The translations under genes were made by a program, and so were the position numbers. From assembly GCF_016919005.1 (NCBI RefSeq), contig NZ_JAFFQE010000006.1:186001-250000 (forward strand): a stretch of DNA of 64,000 bases, given 5' to 3'. The DNA is from Desulfopila inferna (GTDB lineage Bacteria > Desulfobacterota > Desulfobulbia > Desulfobulbales > Desulfocapsaceae). This document shows, piece after piece, positions 44,934 through 53,806 of the stretch (positions are counted from its first letter, which is position 1; each line of letters opens with the position of its first letter). A model generated the notes under the pieces. That model was not told where the DNA came from. It made no database searches and saw nothing but the letters and a program-made list of their open reading frames with translations.

Positions 44934-45308
44934 TCATTGGCCACTGCCTACGGAATATTGCAGGAGCTGCTCCAGAGTTGCATACTCAAGGGCAGCCTCA
45001 TGGGTTGCCATCAGATCCACTGGCGGAGCCATGTCATGCTCCAGCGCTTCCTTCCAGCGTGGTGCGCAGAGGCACCACCTGTCACCCGGCTTGAGGCCCG
45101 GAAAGTCATACATGGGCATTGGGGTGGAAAGATCATTACCGGTACTTTTGGAAAATTCCAGGAATTCCTCGGTAACCACCACGCAAACACCATGGACTCC
45201 AAGATCACCATCGACAACCTTGCAGCTGCCCTCCCGGGTATATCCTGTCAGTGGATCGAGACTACAGGTTTGCAAAGCTGTACCCAGTACGTTTTTTTGA
45301 TTCGTCAT
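44934..45308 (-). CDS. DUF2237 family protein
   Basis: 124 residues spanning the complete DUF2237 domain: NVLGTALQTCSLDPLTGYTREG, GDLGVHGVCVVVTEEFLEFSKSTGNDLSTP, FPGLKPGDRWCLCAPRWKEAL and ATHEAALEYATLEQL. Conserved Cys pairs suggest a metal or redox role, but the function is unknown. A single gene with a weak ribosome binding site. The 270 bp upstream show no feature. Confidence 0.88.
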   Translation of the reverse strand: MTNQKNVLGTALQTCSLDPLTGYTREGSCKVVDGDLGVHGVCVVVTEEFLEFSKSTGNDLSTPMPMYDFPGLKPGDRWCLCAPRWKEALEHDMAPPVDLMATHEAALEYATLEQLLQYSVGSGQ

Positions 45309-45582
45309 ATAGATCCGTCATAGTTGAGGTGCACACACTTCTCCATTTCCCCCATGACCGCAGTTCGGCCTTTTTCGTTCAACATCTACTTTAGTGTCTT
45401 TCCGGGAATGAGCAATTGGATGTCTACGCTATCCGAAGTCTACGCTTACTGTTCTGAATCCCGGCGTTTGATAAATCGCATATGGTTATAACCCACCGAT
45501 TCGACAAAGAAGACAGACAAATTTATCATACCTGGCTGTGTTTGATTGGTCATCAAGAAAAAAATAGGGTAGATAGATTGTC

Positions 45583-46278
45583 ATGAAGCCGCTGAATTAT
45601 ACCATTATAAGAAGAACCCGGAGGAAGACCGTCTCTATTGTCGTCCGACCTGACAAGACCGTGCAGATTGTGGTTCCGGCTGCGCTTTCCGAAAATGAAA
45701 TTGCCAGAATTGCCGAGCGAAAAAGGCGTTGGATTGTCGCCAAACTAGGTGAACTGGGCAATTGTGATTTTGAACCGGTTGAGCATCTCTACCTGGATGG
45801 GGAATTCTTCCTTTTTATGGGGAAGCAGTACAGATTGACTGTTGCCGACGGTAGAGGTCGGGTAAATATCAGCGGGAACAGAATAGAGACAACGGTACCG
45901 GCCGGTCTGACAGGCGATGACCGCAGGAAGTATCTGCAGGAACGGCTTGTACATTTCTTTGTGGCACAGGCCCTGGAAATCCTCAGAAAAAAATCCTGCG
46001 ATTTCGGTAGCCGTTACGGCTTTGAGCCGCCCTTTGTAGGGATCAAGAACTATACATCACGCTGGGGCTGCTGCTTCGGCGACGGCAGAATCTATTTTAA
46101 CTGGAAAATCATCATGGCACCCGAAAGAATCATCGATTATGTGGTGATCCATGAACTCTGCCACCTTCGGGAACCCAATCACTCCTGGAAATATTGGGCG
46201 GTAGTGGAAAAAATAATGCCCGACTGGAAAGAAAGGAGGATCTGGCTGCGCCGTAATGGCCACTCCCTTACTTTTTAG
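45583..46278 (+). CDS. YgjP-like metal-dependent hydrolase (M48/SprT-like)
   Basis: 231 residues of the DUF45/YgjP family. The zinc motif is H190-E-L-C-H194 with H200 in PNHSWKYW, and SRWGCCFGDGRIYFNW precedes it, as usual. An N-terminal basic beta-region (RRTRRKTVSIVVRPD) is also typical. Members are found next to restriction or stress genes and are thought to be proteases. The 3' end overlaps the convergent mnmH gene by 11 nt. Confidence 0.88.
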   Translation: MKPLNYTIIRRTRRKTVSIVVRPDKTVQIVVPAALSENEIARIAERKRRWIVAKLGELGNCDFEPVEHLYLDGEFFLFMGKQYRLTVADGRGRVNISGNRIETTVPAGLTGDDRRKYLQERLVHFFVAQALEILRKKSCDFGSRYGFEPPFVGIKNYTSRWGCCFGDGRIYFNWKIIMAPERIIDYVVIHELCHLREPNHSWKYWAVVEKIMPDWKERRIWLRRNGHSLTF

Positions 46279-47401
46279 ACACACCATCGCCGATTTCCTC
46301 AAGATTAGAAAGATATTCCAGCACTTCCTGAAAATCTCCTCTGAAAAGGATCCTGCGTCCGCTCTTTTCAATCTGGTAGTCATACATGGGATCGTAATAC
46401 TCGGTTAGCAGCAGCTCGACCCACAGCCTGTGGCCATGTGGATCTCCCGACACCAGCTGCTCCCGATGGCCGGCATCAAGGAGATTCAACACTCTTTTTA
46501 AACGCTCTCCGCCAAGGCGTTTACGAATACACTGCAGGCGCGACTGCATATGCTCGAGCCAATGGGCAAGAGCAGCCTCCTCGCCATAAAAACTGCCGAA
46601 TTGCCGCTGGGCGTCGACCACATATTCCCGCCAGGTGATGTCTATGCGGGTGTCAAGATCACATTCCAGCAGTACCATGCTGTCTCGCTTGAAATATCGG
46701 GCCAGCTCGAGGGGGATATAGCGTGCGCCGACATAGCTGCCCTCATCTTCCAGAACGATATACCTATATCTTTTGTGACCATGCTTGATCAGAGCAAAAG
46801 CCAAACTGTTCTCGAAATCTATCTGAGTCGGCTGGCCCGTGAGAAAGCCGCCGAACGCGGAGCCGCGATGGTTGGCCAGCGCCTCAAGATCGATGGAATT
46901 GTGTAGTTGACGCAGCAATATGGTTTTCCCTGATCCGGTCCTCCCCCCCAGTATCACCGGGATTCCTTGAAAATTCTCCGGATCGATGGCCTCAATCAGA
47001 AAACGCCGTAGCGCCTTATACCCTCCCTGCAGTCGTGCAACAGCCTCTCCGGAATGCTGCAGGAGCCACTCCTGTGCGGTTTTCGAGCGCATTCCTCCAC
47101 GGAAACAGTAGAACAGCGCCTGCGGGTTTTTTCTGTGGAATTCCAGCCAGGCTTCAATTCTTTCTTCCTTTTTTATGCCGCTGACCCGCCTGTAGGCCAG
47201 ATCAAAAGCGGCCTCCCTGCCTTTTTGCTTATAACAGATGCCGACAAGATGTCTATCCTGATCATCCATTATCGGCAGATTGACTGCGTTGGGAAAAGCT
47301 CCTGCCTTAAATTCTACAGGCGCACGAACATCAATCAATGGAATATCATCAACGGCTATACGGGTGAAATCTTGTGTCGTGGTTAAGCTTTCCATTACCA
47401 T
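46268..47401 (-). CDS. mnmH: tRNA 2-selenouridine synthase
   Basis: 377 residues. N-terminal rhodanese domain with the catalytic C99 in YCFRGGMRSK; P-loop domain with GGRTGSGKT (residues 152-160), ALANHRGSAFG and EDEGSYVGARYIP. It replaces sulfur by selenium in 2-thiouridine at the wobble base of tRNA Lys, Glu and Gln via a geranylated intermediate, using selenophosphate. This implies a selD gene in the genome and fits the two Sec genes in this window. ATG at 47401; ATG 47395 is an alternative. Confidence 0.95.
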   Translation of the reverse strand: MVMESLTTTQDFTRIAVDDIPLIDVRAPVEFKAGAFPNAVNLPIMDDQDRHLVGICYKQKGREAAFDLAYRRVSGIKKEERIEAWLEFHRKNPQALFYCFRGGMRSKTAQEWLLQHSGEAVARLQGGYKALRRFLIEAIDPENFQGIPVILGGRTGSGKTILLRQLHNSIDLEALANHRGSAFGGFLTGQPTQIDFENSLAFALIKHGHKRYRYIVLEDEGSYVGARYIPLELARYFKRDSMVLLECDLDTRIDITWREYVVDAQRQFGSFYGEEAALAHWLEHMQSRLQCIRKRLGGERLKRVLNLLDAGHREQLVSGDPHGHRLWVELLLTEYYDPMYDYQIEKSGRRILFRGDFQEVLEYLSNLEEIGDGVSKK

Positions 47402-47497
47402 TTATCCTTGGTGGCCTTAAAGGGTCAGACATTGCCCCTCCTATTTCCACAGTGTTGATTTGTTTTTAGCTGGTTTAACCGGCACTGATTGCAGATT

Positions 47498-47514
47498 GCC
47501 TGCTTAGAGCAGGC
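47498..47514. other. Hairpin in intergenic region
   Basis: GCCTGCT, loop TAG, AGCAGGC: perfect 7-bp stem about 100 nt upstream of mnmH. There is no T-run. The rest of 47402-47645 has no recognised gene. Confidence 0.35.
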
Positions 47515-47645
47515 GCAATATGACCACTTTAACAGATATGGCAAGGGAAGGTTTGACAATTCCGTAAAAAACTCCTAACTTGGCCAGGTTTACACAAGAC
47601 ATAGCTGTCGTAGTTCACAATGCGTAAAAAGAGGATGCTACAAGA

Positions 47646-47756
47646 GATGATATTGTAAAGAGTCATCGTAAATATTCTCTGGTAACATCCACTTGCAAGT
47701 GCTACGATATGCTGAGATAGTGATGGCTGGCTTCCATGACTTTTTAGGAGATCATC
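47646..47756. repeat. Dispersed MITE-like repeat, decayed copy K
   Basis: Left end GATGATATTGTAAAGAGTCA and right end TGACTTTTTAGGAGATCATC are imperfect inverted copies of the family terminus GATCTCGTAAAAAGTC. The interior (about 70 bp) no longer shows the core. It lies 40 nt upstream of the PilZ gene. Confidence 0.55.
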
Positions 47757-47795
47757 AAGTAGTCATTATGTATTTTCTGTTTACGGTAACAACTC

Positions 47796-48719
47796 ATGGC
47801 GCAGGACAAGACGCAATCTCTCAGTAAACGCATACTGGACAAACTCGCTCTTTTTTTCGGCGATACCATTTATTCCATAGATACCCTGCAGGAAGAAATC
47901 GATTCCGGCAATGTGCTATATAAGCCCCAGGAAATACTACCTTTTCTACAAACCGCATTTATGGATGAAAAATTTGTAGAAGTAGAGATAAACGGCATTA
48001 CCCAGATCTATTTCAGCAAAGTCCACGATCATCCCCCGGTATCATCCATTGAAGACGATGAAGCAGATGAGGATTCCGTTGCCGAGAAGTACAATCCCGG
48101 CGATTACCTGAAGAAAATGTCACATCTCATAATGCTGCCCCTGGAGCCGGGTATGGGAAATTATAATATCCGCTATGCCAACCGGGTGCTGTTACGTTTT
48201 TTCACCTCAGCTTATGCCGTCGAACTCGGTACCTTTTACCAGGGCCAGGAAACCGTAGAGGAACTCCCCGTTCTCAGCTTCGATTATCCGGTTATCGCCC
48301 GGATTGTCAGAGGCTCCCGGGAATTCCGGGCAAAGGTTCCCAAAAAGATGGACATCAAGCTGATGATTATCGGCAAGCGGAAACAGAAAACAATCACCTC
48401 ACGGCTCCTCAACGTGAGTGTCTCCGGATTTGCCTTTGCTATAAAAAAGGAACAGCAGAAGGATTTCGTCATCGATGAAGAACGTTCCATGGAAATCATC
48501 ATCAATGATATGATGGAACTGCGCATCAATGGAACCATTCGTCATATTTCAAAGATCCGGGGAAAGAAGGGGATGGAATATAACTGCGGTGTCCAGGCCG
48601 ACCTGCCGACCCGCGCCGTTGCAGCGCGGCTTGAGGAAATTGTCGCAATTGTACAGCGCGCGCATTTGCGGGAACTGGCCGAACTTTCCAACAACAGCGG
48701 TATAGATTTGATCAGGTAA
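47796..48719 (+). CDS. PilZ-domain protein
   Basis: 307 residues. The C-terminal half (about residues 165-270) has the PilZ pattern: R-x-F-R in SREFRAKVP, then NVSVSGFAFAI in the place of D/N-x-S-x-x-G, and a beta-barrel to GVQADLPTRA. PilZ domains bind cyclic di-GMP. The first 160 residues have no recognised domain; residues 80-92 are very acidic. It is probably a c-di-GMP receptor acting on surface or motility functions. No strong ribosome binding site. Confidence 0.78.
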   Translation: MAQDKTQSLSKRILDKLALFFGDTIYSIDTLQEEIDSGNVLYKPQEILPFLQTAFMDEKFVEVEINGITQIYFSKVHDHPPVSSIEDDEADEDSVAEKYNPGDYLKKMSHLIMLPLEPGMGNYNIRYANRVLLRFFTSAYAVELGTFYQGQETVEELPVLSFDYPVIARIVRGSREFRAKVPKKMDIKLMIIGKRKQKTITSRLLNVSVSGFAFAIKKEQQKDFVIDEERSMEIIINDMMELRINGTIRHISKIRGKKGMEYNCGVQADLPTRAVAARLEEIVAIVQRAHLRELAELSNNSGIDLIR

Positions 48720-48740
48720 GCATGTGCTCGAAAAAGAAAC

Positions 48741-49514
48741 TCATTTTTTTCTGCAGAGATGAAGATACAGATCTCCCCGCCGATTTCCCCCCTCCTTCCC
48801 TCTGCCCTTGAGCCGCAGCTTTTGTCCGTATTTGCTTCCGGGGGGTATTTTTACCTTCAACACCTCCCTGCCTTTCCGTCCATAAGAAATTACCTCGGTC
48901 ACCTTCCCCTGCTTCAGCTCTTCTTCGCCTACGGGCGCCTCATAGACGATATCGAGATTTTGCGGCAATGGATCAGCGCTATCCCGACGCATGTTCAATA
49001 AGCTGCCAACGGTGTTCCCCAAGGTTTTGAGAACGGACTTCCCACTGGGCAATGCCTTTTTGCCGCCCTTGAGCAAGGCAGGTCCGGCTACTGAACCGAA
49101 AAGGAACAGCCCCCCGACGATACCTCCCCTGCCGCCAAAAAACGACTTCTTAAAAAAATGAGGACTTGACCGCAGACCGGAGCGCTGAAACTCTCGCATC
49201 AGTCCCTGAAACATCTGCTGAAAGCGGGGATCCCGAAAAAGATCCCGTAGGATATCTTCCTGGCTGTAGGAGAAACCGGAGTTATACTGTTGCTGCGTTC
49301 GACCGGAGGACAGATAGGCATCATATTCCCGGCGTTTCACCGGATCGGTAAGCACACCATAAGCCTCGGCGATTTCTTTGAATTTATTCTCTGCCTCCGG
49401 ATTTCCCGGGTTTCGATCGGGATGAAATTCCATGGCAAGCTTACGGTAACGCCTGCGTATTTCTTCCTCACCTGCCGTTGTGGTGACGCCTAGAATTTCG
49501 TAAAAATTTTTCAT
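48741..49514 (-). CDS. DnaJ-like (type III / CbpA-like) co-chaperone
   Basis: 257 residues. J-domain at 1-70 with H31-P-D33; a linker (about 75-170) with a Gly-rich hydrophobic stretch ([18 protein letters not shown]) that may associate with the membrane; a C-terminal DnaJ_C-like part with [32 protein letters not shown]. No zinc finger. The hydrophobic middle is unusual for CbpA. AAGGTGACC precedes the ATG. Confidence 0.83.
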   Translation of the reverse strand: MKNFYEILGVTTTAGEEEIRRRYRKLAMEFHPDRNPGNPEAENKFKEIAEAYGVLTDPVKRREYDAYLSSGRTQQQYNSGFSYSQEDILRDLFRDPRFQQMFQGLMREFQRSGLRSSPHFFKKSFFGGRGGIVGGLFLFGSVAGPALLKGGKKALPSGKSVLKTLGNTVGSLLNMRRDSADPLPQNLDIVYEAPVGEEELKQGKVTEVISYGRKGREVLKVKIPPGSKYGQKLRLKGRGKEGGNRRGDLYLHLCRKK

Positions 49515-49560
49515 TGCCTGGTCACCTTAATCATTATTGCTCCGTAACTCGGAAAAATAT

Positions 49561-50223
49561 TCACGGCAGTAAACGCTCCTGCAACCAGGAAGAAGTATCG
49601 GCGATCTGCTCGGCACACACCGAATGCTCCATTCGATATTCCCGGTAGGTCACGGAATATCCATTTGTATCCAGCCATTTTACAGCTTTTTTGCCAAGCT
49701 GTACCGGCACTACCGGATCATGAAGGCCATGATGAATCTCAATGGGAATCTCACTGTTCGCTGGATGAAGCTGTATTATATCGCTGGTGGCAAAATAGGT
49801 GGACATGGCGAGCAAGCCTCCCAGCGGTTCAGGATGGGTGAGAGCGACCTGGTAGGCCACGGCCCCTCCCTGAGAAAATCCGGCAACTACTATTCTCTTA
49901 CTGGCTATACCGCGCCCTCTCTCATTGTCAATGAACCTGCGCAGGGCATCCGCGGAGACCTGCAGTTGAATGGTATCAACCTTGCGGTCAATATCCATTT
50001 CCAGAATATCATACCAGGCGGGCATGACAAAGCCGCCGTTAATGGTAACGGGAATGGATGGTGCGTGTGGAAAGATAAAGCGAACCGCCAAATTTCCAGG
50101 TAGCTGTAATTCAGGGACAATGGGCGCAAAATCATGTCCGTCGGCACCTAGTCCATGCAGCCAGATCACAGTTGCATCAGGATTGTCTTTCGTCTCAATT
50201 TCTATTGCGGGAAGCAGTGCCAT
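49561..50223 (-). CDS. Carboxylesterase / phospholipase, alpha/beta hydrolase
   Basis: 220 residues of the Abhydrolase_2 group. TVIWLHGLGADGHDF (oxyanion region), nucleophile elbow GFSQGG, GLHDPVVP (Asp) and YRMEHSVCAEQI (His). Members hydrolyse short acyl esters or lysophospholipids. AAGGAAAAAAT is upstream of the ATG; repeat copy G begins 14 nt beyond the start. Confidence 0.9.
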   Translation of the reverse strand: MALLPAIEIETKDNPDATVIWLHGLGADGHDFAPIVPELQLPGNLAVRFIFPHAPSIPVTINGGFVMPAWYDILEMDIDRKVDTIQLQVSADALRRFIDNERGRGIASKRIVVAGFSQGGAVAYQVALTHPEPLGGLLAMSTYFATSDIIQLHPANSEIPIEIHHGLHDPVVPVQLGKKAVKWLDTNGYSVTYREYRMEHSVCAEQIADTSSWLQERLLP

Positions 50224-50236
50224 ATTTTTTCCTTTT

Positions 50237-50430
50237 GATAATCTTGTAAAAAGTTGCCACGAAGTTCATAGATGGCTAGACAAAAAGTTCGATATACAAG
50301 GAGCAGTGTTTTCCAGGTATCCGACTCTACAGGCAGTATGTCAAAGGCCTGCCAAAAAACTGCAACGCGGGATATCGGGCTTTCTCGAAGTCTGCGCTTA
50401 TCGCGACGCCATCCTTGTTGAGGATTATCC
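50237..50430 (+). repeat. Dispersed MITE-like repeat, copy G
   Basis: Left end GATAATCTTGTAAAAAGTTG with AGATGGCTAGACAAAAAGTT as in copy C, then about 90 bp of unrelated sequence and the core ATCGGGCTTTCTCGAAGTCT joined directly to GCGCTTATCGCGACGCCATC: an internal 20-nt deletion of the core. Confidence 0.75.
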
Positions 50431-50571
50431 ATTTATCTGGGTTTGGCTGTTGCAGGAGAATCGTGGAGCGACATCGGCAACGTAATAACAATAATTCCCC
50501 GGAGCACAAATCCCTTATTAATCATTTTCATCCGATCAAGAAAGATGTAACCTTGCATAAAAGGATATTTT

Positions 50572-50655
50572 TCAGCTTTCTCGAAGTCGGAGTTTATGCC
50601 CGTAAGGGTGCTTATCGCAGAGCCATCTGGGCAACTTCGATGATTTTTTTTATAT
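50572..50655 (+). repeat. Dispersed MITE-like repeat, copy H
   Basis: CAGCTTTCTCGAAGTCGGAG, TTTATGCCCGTAAGGGTGCT, TATCGCAGAGCCATCTGGGC, AACTTCGATGATTTTTT: core and right end of the copy B type. It ends about 20 nt before tatD, same orientation. The left terminus was not found. Confidence 0.75.
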
Positions 50656-50677
50656 CATATATATCGCAATCCACGAC

Positions 50678-51466
50678 ATGCAACTCATTGACACGCATAG
50701 CCATCTGGATCTCCACTGTTTTGCTGAAGACCGGCAGCAGGTGCTGTGTCGCAGCAGGAACAATGGCGTAGTCGCTCAGATATTGCCGGGTGTCTGCCGA
50801 GACTGGTGGCCCCATATGTTATCTTTGTGCAGCCGGACTCCTGATCTTTTTGCCGCTCCGGGACTTCACCCCATGTACCTGCAGAAACATTCTCCCCCTC
50901 ATCTTGACGAACTGCGAAGCCTGGCCTCCTCGGGCACAATTGTCGCGTTGGGAGAAATAGGTCTGGATTATTATATTCGAGATATCGATCATTCACAGCA
51001 GCAGTATTATTTTGAAGAACAGCTGGATATCGCAAAAGAGTCCGATCTGCCCATTCTCCTTCATGCTCGCAAGGCTCACGACCAGGTTCAAGCAACCCTT
51101 CGACGAAAGAAATTCAACAGCGGCGGAATTGTCCATGCCTTCAGCGGCAGTCTGCAACAGGCCGAAAAATATCTTCAACTGGGCTTTAAAATAAGTTTCG
51201 GCGGCACCATCACCTACGACAGGTCCACAAAAATACGTGCCGTCGCTCTGCGTCTGCCTCTGGATGAGATTGTTTTGGAAACAGATGCGCCGGATATTCC
51301 TCCGGCAGCCCATCATGGCCAACGCAATTCCCCTGAATATCTCCCTCTGATCCTTGATTCCCTGGCCCAAATCCGCTCCGAGTCCAAAGCAGTGCTGGCC
51401 CAGCTGACTACCGCCAATGCCATTGAGATTCTACGACTGGACATAATCCTCCCCACGCAGGAATAA
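50678..51466 (+). CDS. TatD-family metal-dependent DNase
   Basis: 262 residues. Metal site D-T-H7-S-H9-L-D at the N-terminus, GLHPMYLQ, GEIGLDYY with the bridging Glu, LHARKAHDQ, VHAFSGSL and ETDAPDIPPA. A complete TatD barrel. TatD proteins are 3'-5' exonucleases or deacylases; ebo clusters also carry a TatD-like member (EboB), but there is no linkage here. Start ATG 50678 lacks a clear ribosome binding site. Confidence 0.92.
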   Translation: MQLIDTHSHLDLHCFAEDRQQVLCRSRNNGVVAQILPGVCRDWWPHMLSLCSRTPDLFAAPGLHPMYLQKHSPPHLDELRSLASSGTIVALGEIGLDYYIRDIDHSQQQYYFEEQLDIAKESDLPILLHARKAHDQVQATLRRKKFNSGGIVHAFSGSLQQAEKYLQLGFKISFGGTITYDRSTKIRAVALRLPLDEIVLETDAPDIPPAAHHGQRNSPEYLPLILDSLAQIRSESKAVLAQLTTANAIEILRLDIILPTQE

Positions 51467-51582
51467 GAAAATCGACAATAAATATAGCAAGATCTACATC
51501 AGTAGAGTAAATCAGGGAGTCGTTGCACCAGAAATCAATCATTCTATCAATCCGGTTGATCCGAACAACAGAAACCAATCAC

Positions 51583-52203
51583 ATGACAAAAGTACAAGAA
51601 TACTTTCCCCAGCTGTTGCTGGCTGCTTATGTCTTCGTTTTCGTCGTACTGGGCATCGCCCCGCCAAGCGGCAGAGAGGTGTGGCTGGCCGAAAACCTGC
51701 CCATCTGCTTCATTGTGCTGGTTTTGGTGATCCTCTATCGCAGGATGAGATTTTCCAACCTCAGCTATTTTCTGATGTCGTTTCTCATCTTCATGCACAC
51801 CGTGGGCGGTTATTACACCTTCGCTGCTGTCCCCTTCGACTGGTTCACCGACTTTTTTGACTTCGAAAGAAACCATTACGACCGTATCGCCCACTTTTCC
51901 GTGGGATTCTATGCTTTTGCCATCGCCGAATGGTTGACGGCAAAGGCACTCACCAATTCCCGGCCGGTGACCTATCTGTTCGCGCTTTTTGCCATCATGT
52001 CGCTGGCCGCAACGTATGAGGTGATGGAGTGGCAATTCGCCATTCTCGGCAACCCGGAGGCGGGTGCCGAGGTCCTGGGATCGCAGGGAGACGTCTGGGA
52101 TGCCCAGAAGGATATCGTCGCCGATACCCTGGGGGCGATTTTCGCCCTGGTGCTGTTCCATGCACTGCGCGGCAGAGGAGAAACAGGGCTGAGGCAAGCC
52201 TGA
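51583..52203 (+). CDS. DUF2238 (YjdF-like) membrane protein
   Basis: 206 residues, about six spans, from ATG 51583, which gives the usual family length. HTVGGYYTFAAVPFDWF, ERNHYDRIAHFSVGFYAFAIAEWL and ATYEVMEWQFAI...GSQGDVWDAQKDIVADTLGAI are DUF2238 signatures, with several conserved polar residues inside the membrane. Function unknown. Confidence 0.87.
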   Translation: MTKVQEYFPQLLLAAYVFVFVVLGIAPPSGREVWLAENLPICFIVLVLVILYRRMRFSNLSYFLMSFLIFMHTVGGYYTFAAVPFDWFTDFFDFERNHYDRIAHFSVGFYAFAIAEWLTAKALTNSRPVTYLFALFAIMSLAATYEVMEWQFAILGNPEAGAEVLGSQGDVWDAQKDIVADTLGAIFALVLFHALRGRGETGLRQA

Positions 52204-52452
52204 TTCTACCTCCGGACCCGGGCCTCATCACTTTTCGCGTATCAGCGCTCCAGCCAGCGTTTGCAGTCGTCATCGTCATACCCCCTGTTTTGCCAATCAG
52301 GCCGAATCACAAAGTTACATCAAGGCTAGCTGATAATTTCCACAAGAAAATGCGCCAAAAACCCTTGCAAAGGTCGGCCAAACAATTACCATTTTCCTAT
52401 TGTTATGCAGCCGGGTTGCGCGATTGTATTTGGTAAATGACGGAGACAAAGC

Positions 52453-53793
52453 ATGCCTAAGTCGTATCCTGAAGCAGCCGGATCAACGGGGTCCGGAGCA
52501 AAACATGCAGATGATCGGTGGTGGCATCAATTGATGGCCGTCAAACCCGAAGAGTGGCGACCACTGCTGTGGTCTTCCAGCTATTTCTTTGCCCTGCTCT
52601 GCAGCTATTACATCATCCGGCCGATGCGTGATGAAATGGGAATCGCCGGCGGTGTGGAAAACCTGCAGTGGATGTTCAGTGGCACCTTTATGGTGATGCT
52701 GGCGGCGGTGCCACTATTCGGATGGTTGACCCGAAGTTTTGCACCACGCCGTTTTCTGCCCTATGTTTATTGGTTTTTTATCGTAAACCTGCTTCTCTTT
52801 TTCTTTCTCTTTCAATCCGCTTTCGCTCACGTCTATGTTGCGCGGGCCTTTTTTATCTGGGCAAGCGTTTTTAATCTTTTCATCGTTTCCGTCTTTTGGA
52901 GTTTCATGGCGAACATCTATTCCAATGCCCAGGCCAAACGGCTGTTCGGAGTGATAGCCGCGGGCGGTACCGCCGGCGCCTTGGCCGGACCTGCATTGAC
53001 TGTTACGCTGGTGGGGCCGTTGGGACCGAATAACCTGCTGTTGATTTCCGTGGTTTTCCTGATCTGGGCGATCGTCTGTATTCAACGGCTGACCGCCTGG
53101 CGATCGTCTACCAGCGCCGCAGATGATCCTGACCGGATAACCGAGACCTCCCGCCCGTTGGGAGGCAGTATACTGGCAGGGGTGCGGCTGGTCTGGCGTT
53201 CACCATACCTGATCGGTATCTGTATCTTAATGCTGCTGTTTACTACACTGGCCACTTTTCTCTATTTCCAGCAGGCGCATATTATCCAGAATATAGAAGA
53301 TCCAGCCCGACGCACCGCTCTGTTTGCCGCCATGGATTTTGCGGTCAATGCCCTGACCCTGGTCATCCAGATTTTTCTGACCGCCCGAATAGTTGAAAAA
53401 TTCGGCCTCGGTTGGTCCCTGGCTTTGATCCCCCTCGTGCTTGTTGCCGGCTTTCTGCTGCTGGGCATAATCCCTGCTTTATGGGTCGTTGTCACCGTGC
53501 AGGTCCTGCGCCGCGCCGGCAACTACGCCATCATGCGTCCAGGCCGAGAAATGCTTTACGTGGTGCTTGACAAGGAAGAGAAATACAAGGCTAAAAACTT
53601 CATCGATACCGTGATTTACCGGGGCGGCGACGCCGCCAGCGCCTGGCTGTATACGGGGCTGCTGGCAATAGGTCTTTCCGCGGCGGGCATTGCCCTGGCG
53701 GCCGTGCCGCTGGCTGGCGTATGGGCCTGGATCTCATACCGACTGGGAAGACGTCAGGAACAGATAGCCACCGGTGGAACGCAGAGAAAATAA
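52453..53793 (+). CDS. NTT-like (ATP:ADP antiporter-family) MFS transporter
   Basis: 446 residues, about twelve spans. FALLCSYYIIRPMRDEMGIAGG in span 1 is the K/R-x-x-R-D/E segment of the NTT nucleotide-transporter fold, and NTPAGG-like FGVIAAGGTAGALAGPALT and MRPGREMLYVVLDKEEKYKAKNFIDTVIYRGGDAASAWLYTGL match the bacterial divergent NTT group. True NTTs belong to intracellular parasites; homologues in free-living bacteria have unknown substrates. GGAGAC is 8 nt before the ATG. The next gene starts 13 nt after the stop. Confidence 0.8.
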   Translation: MPKSYPEAAGSTGSGAKHADDRWWHQLMAVKPEEWRPLLWSSSYFFALLCSYYIIRPMRDEMGIAGGVENLQWMFSGTFMVMLAAVPLFGWLTRSFAPRRFLPYVYWFFIVNLLLFFFLFQSAFAHVYVARAFFIWASVFNLFIVSVFWSFMANIYSNAQAKRLFGVIAAGGTAGALAGPALTVTLVGPLGPNNLLLISVVFLIWAIVCIQRLTAWRSSTSAADDPDRITETSRPLGGSILAGVRLVWRSPYLIGICILMLLFTTLATFLYFQQAHIIQNIEDPARRTALFAAMDFAVNALTLVIQIFLTARIVEKFGLGWSLALIPLVLVAGFLLLGIIPALWVVVTVQVLRRAGNYAIMRPGREMLYVVLDKEEKYKAKNFIDTVIYRGGDAASAWLYTGLLAIGLSAAGIALAAVPLAGVWAWISYRLGRRQEQIATGGTQRK

Positions 53794-53806
53794 GGAGGTA
53801 TTATTC

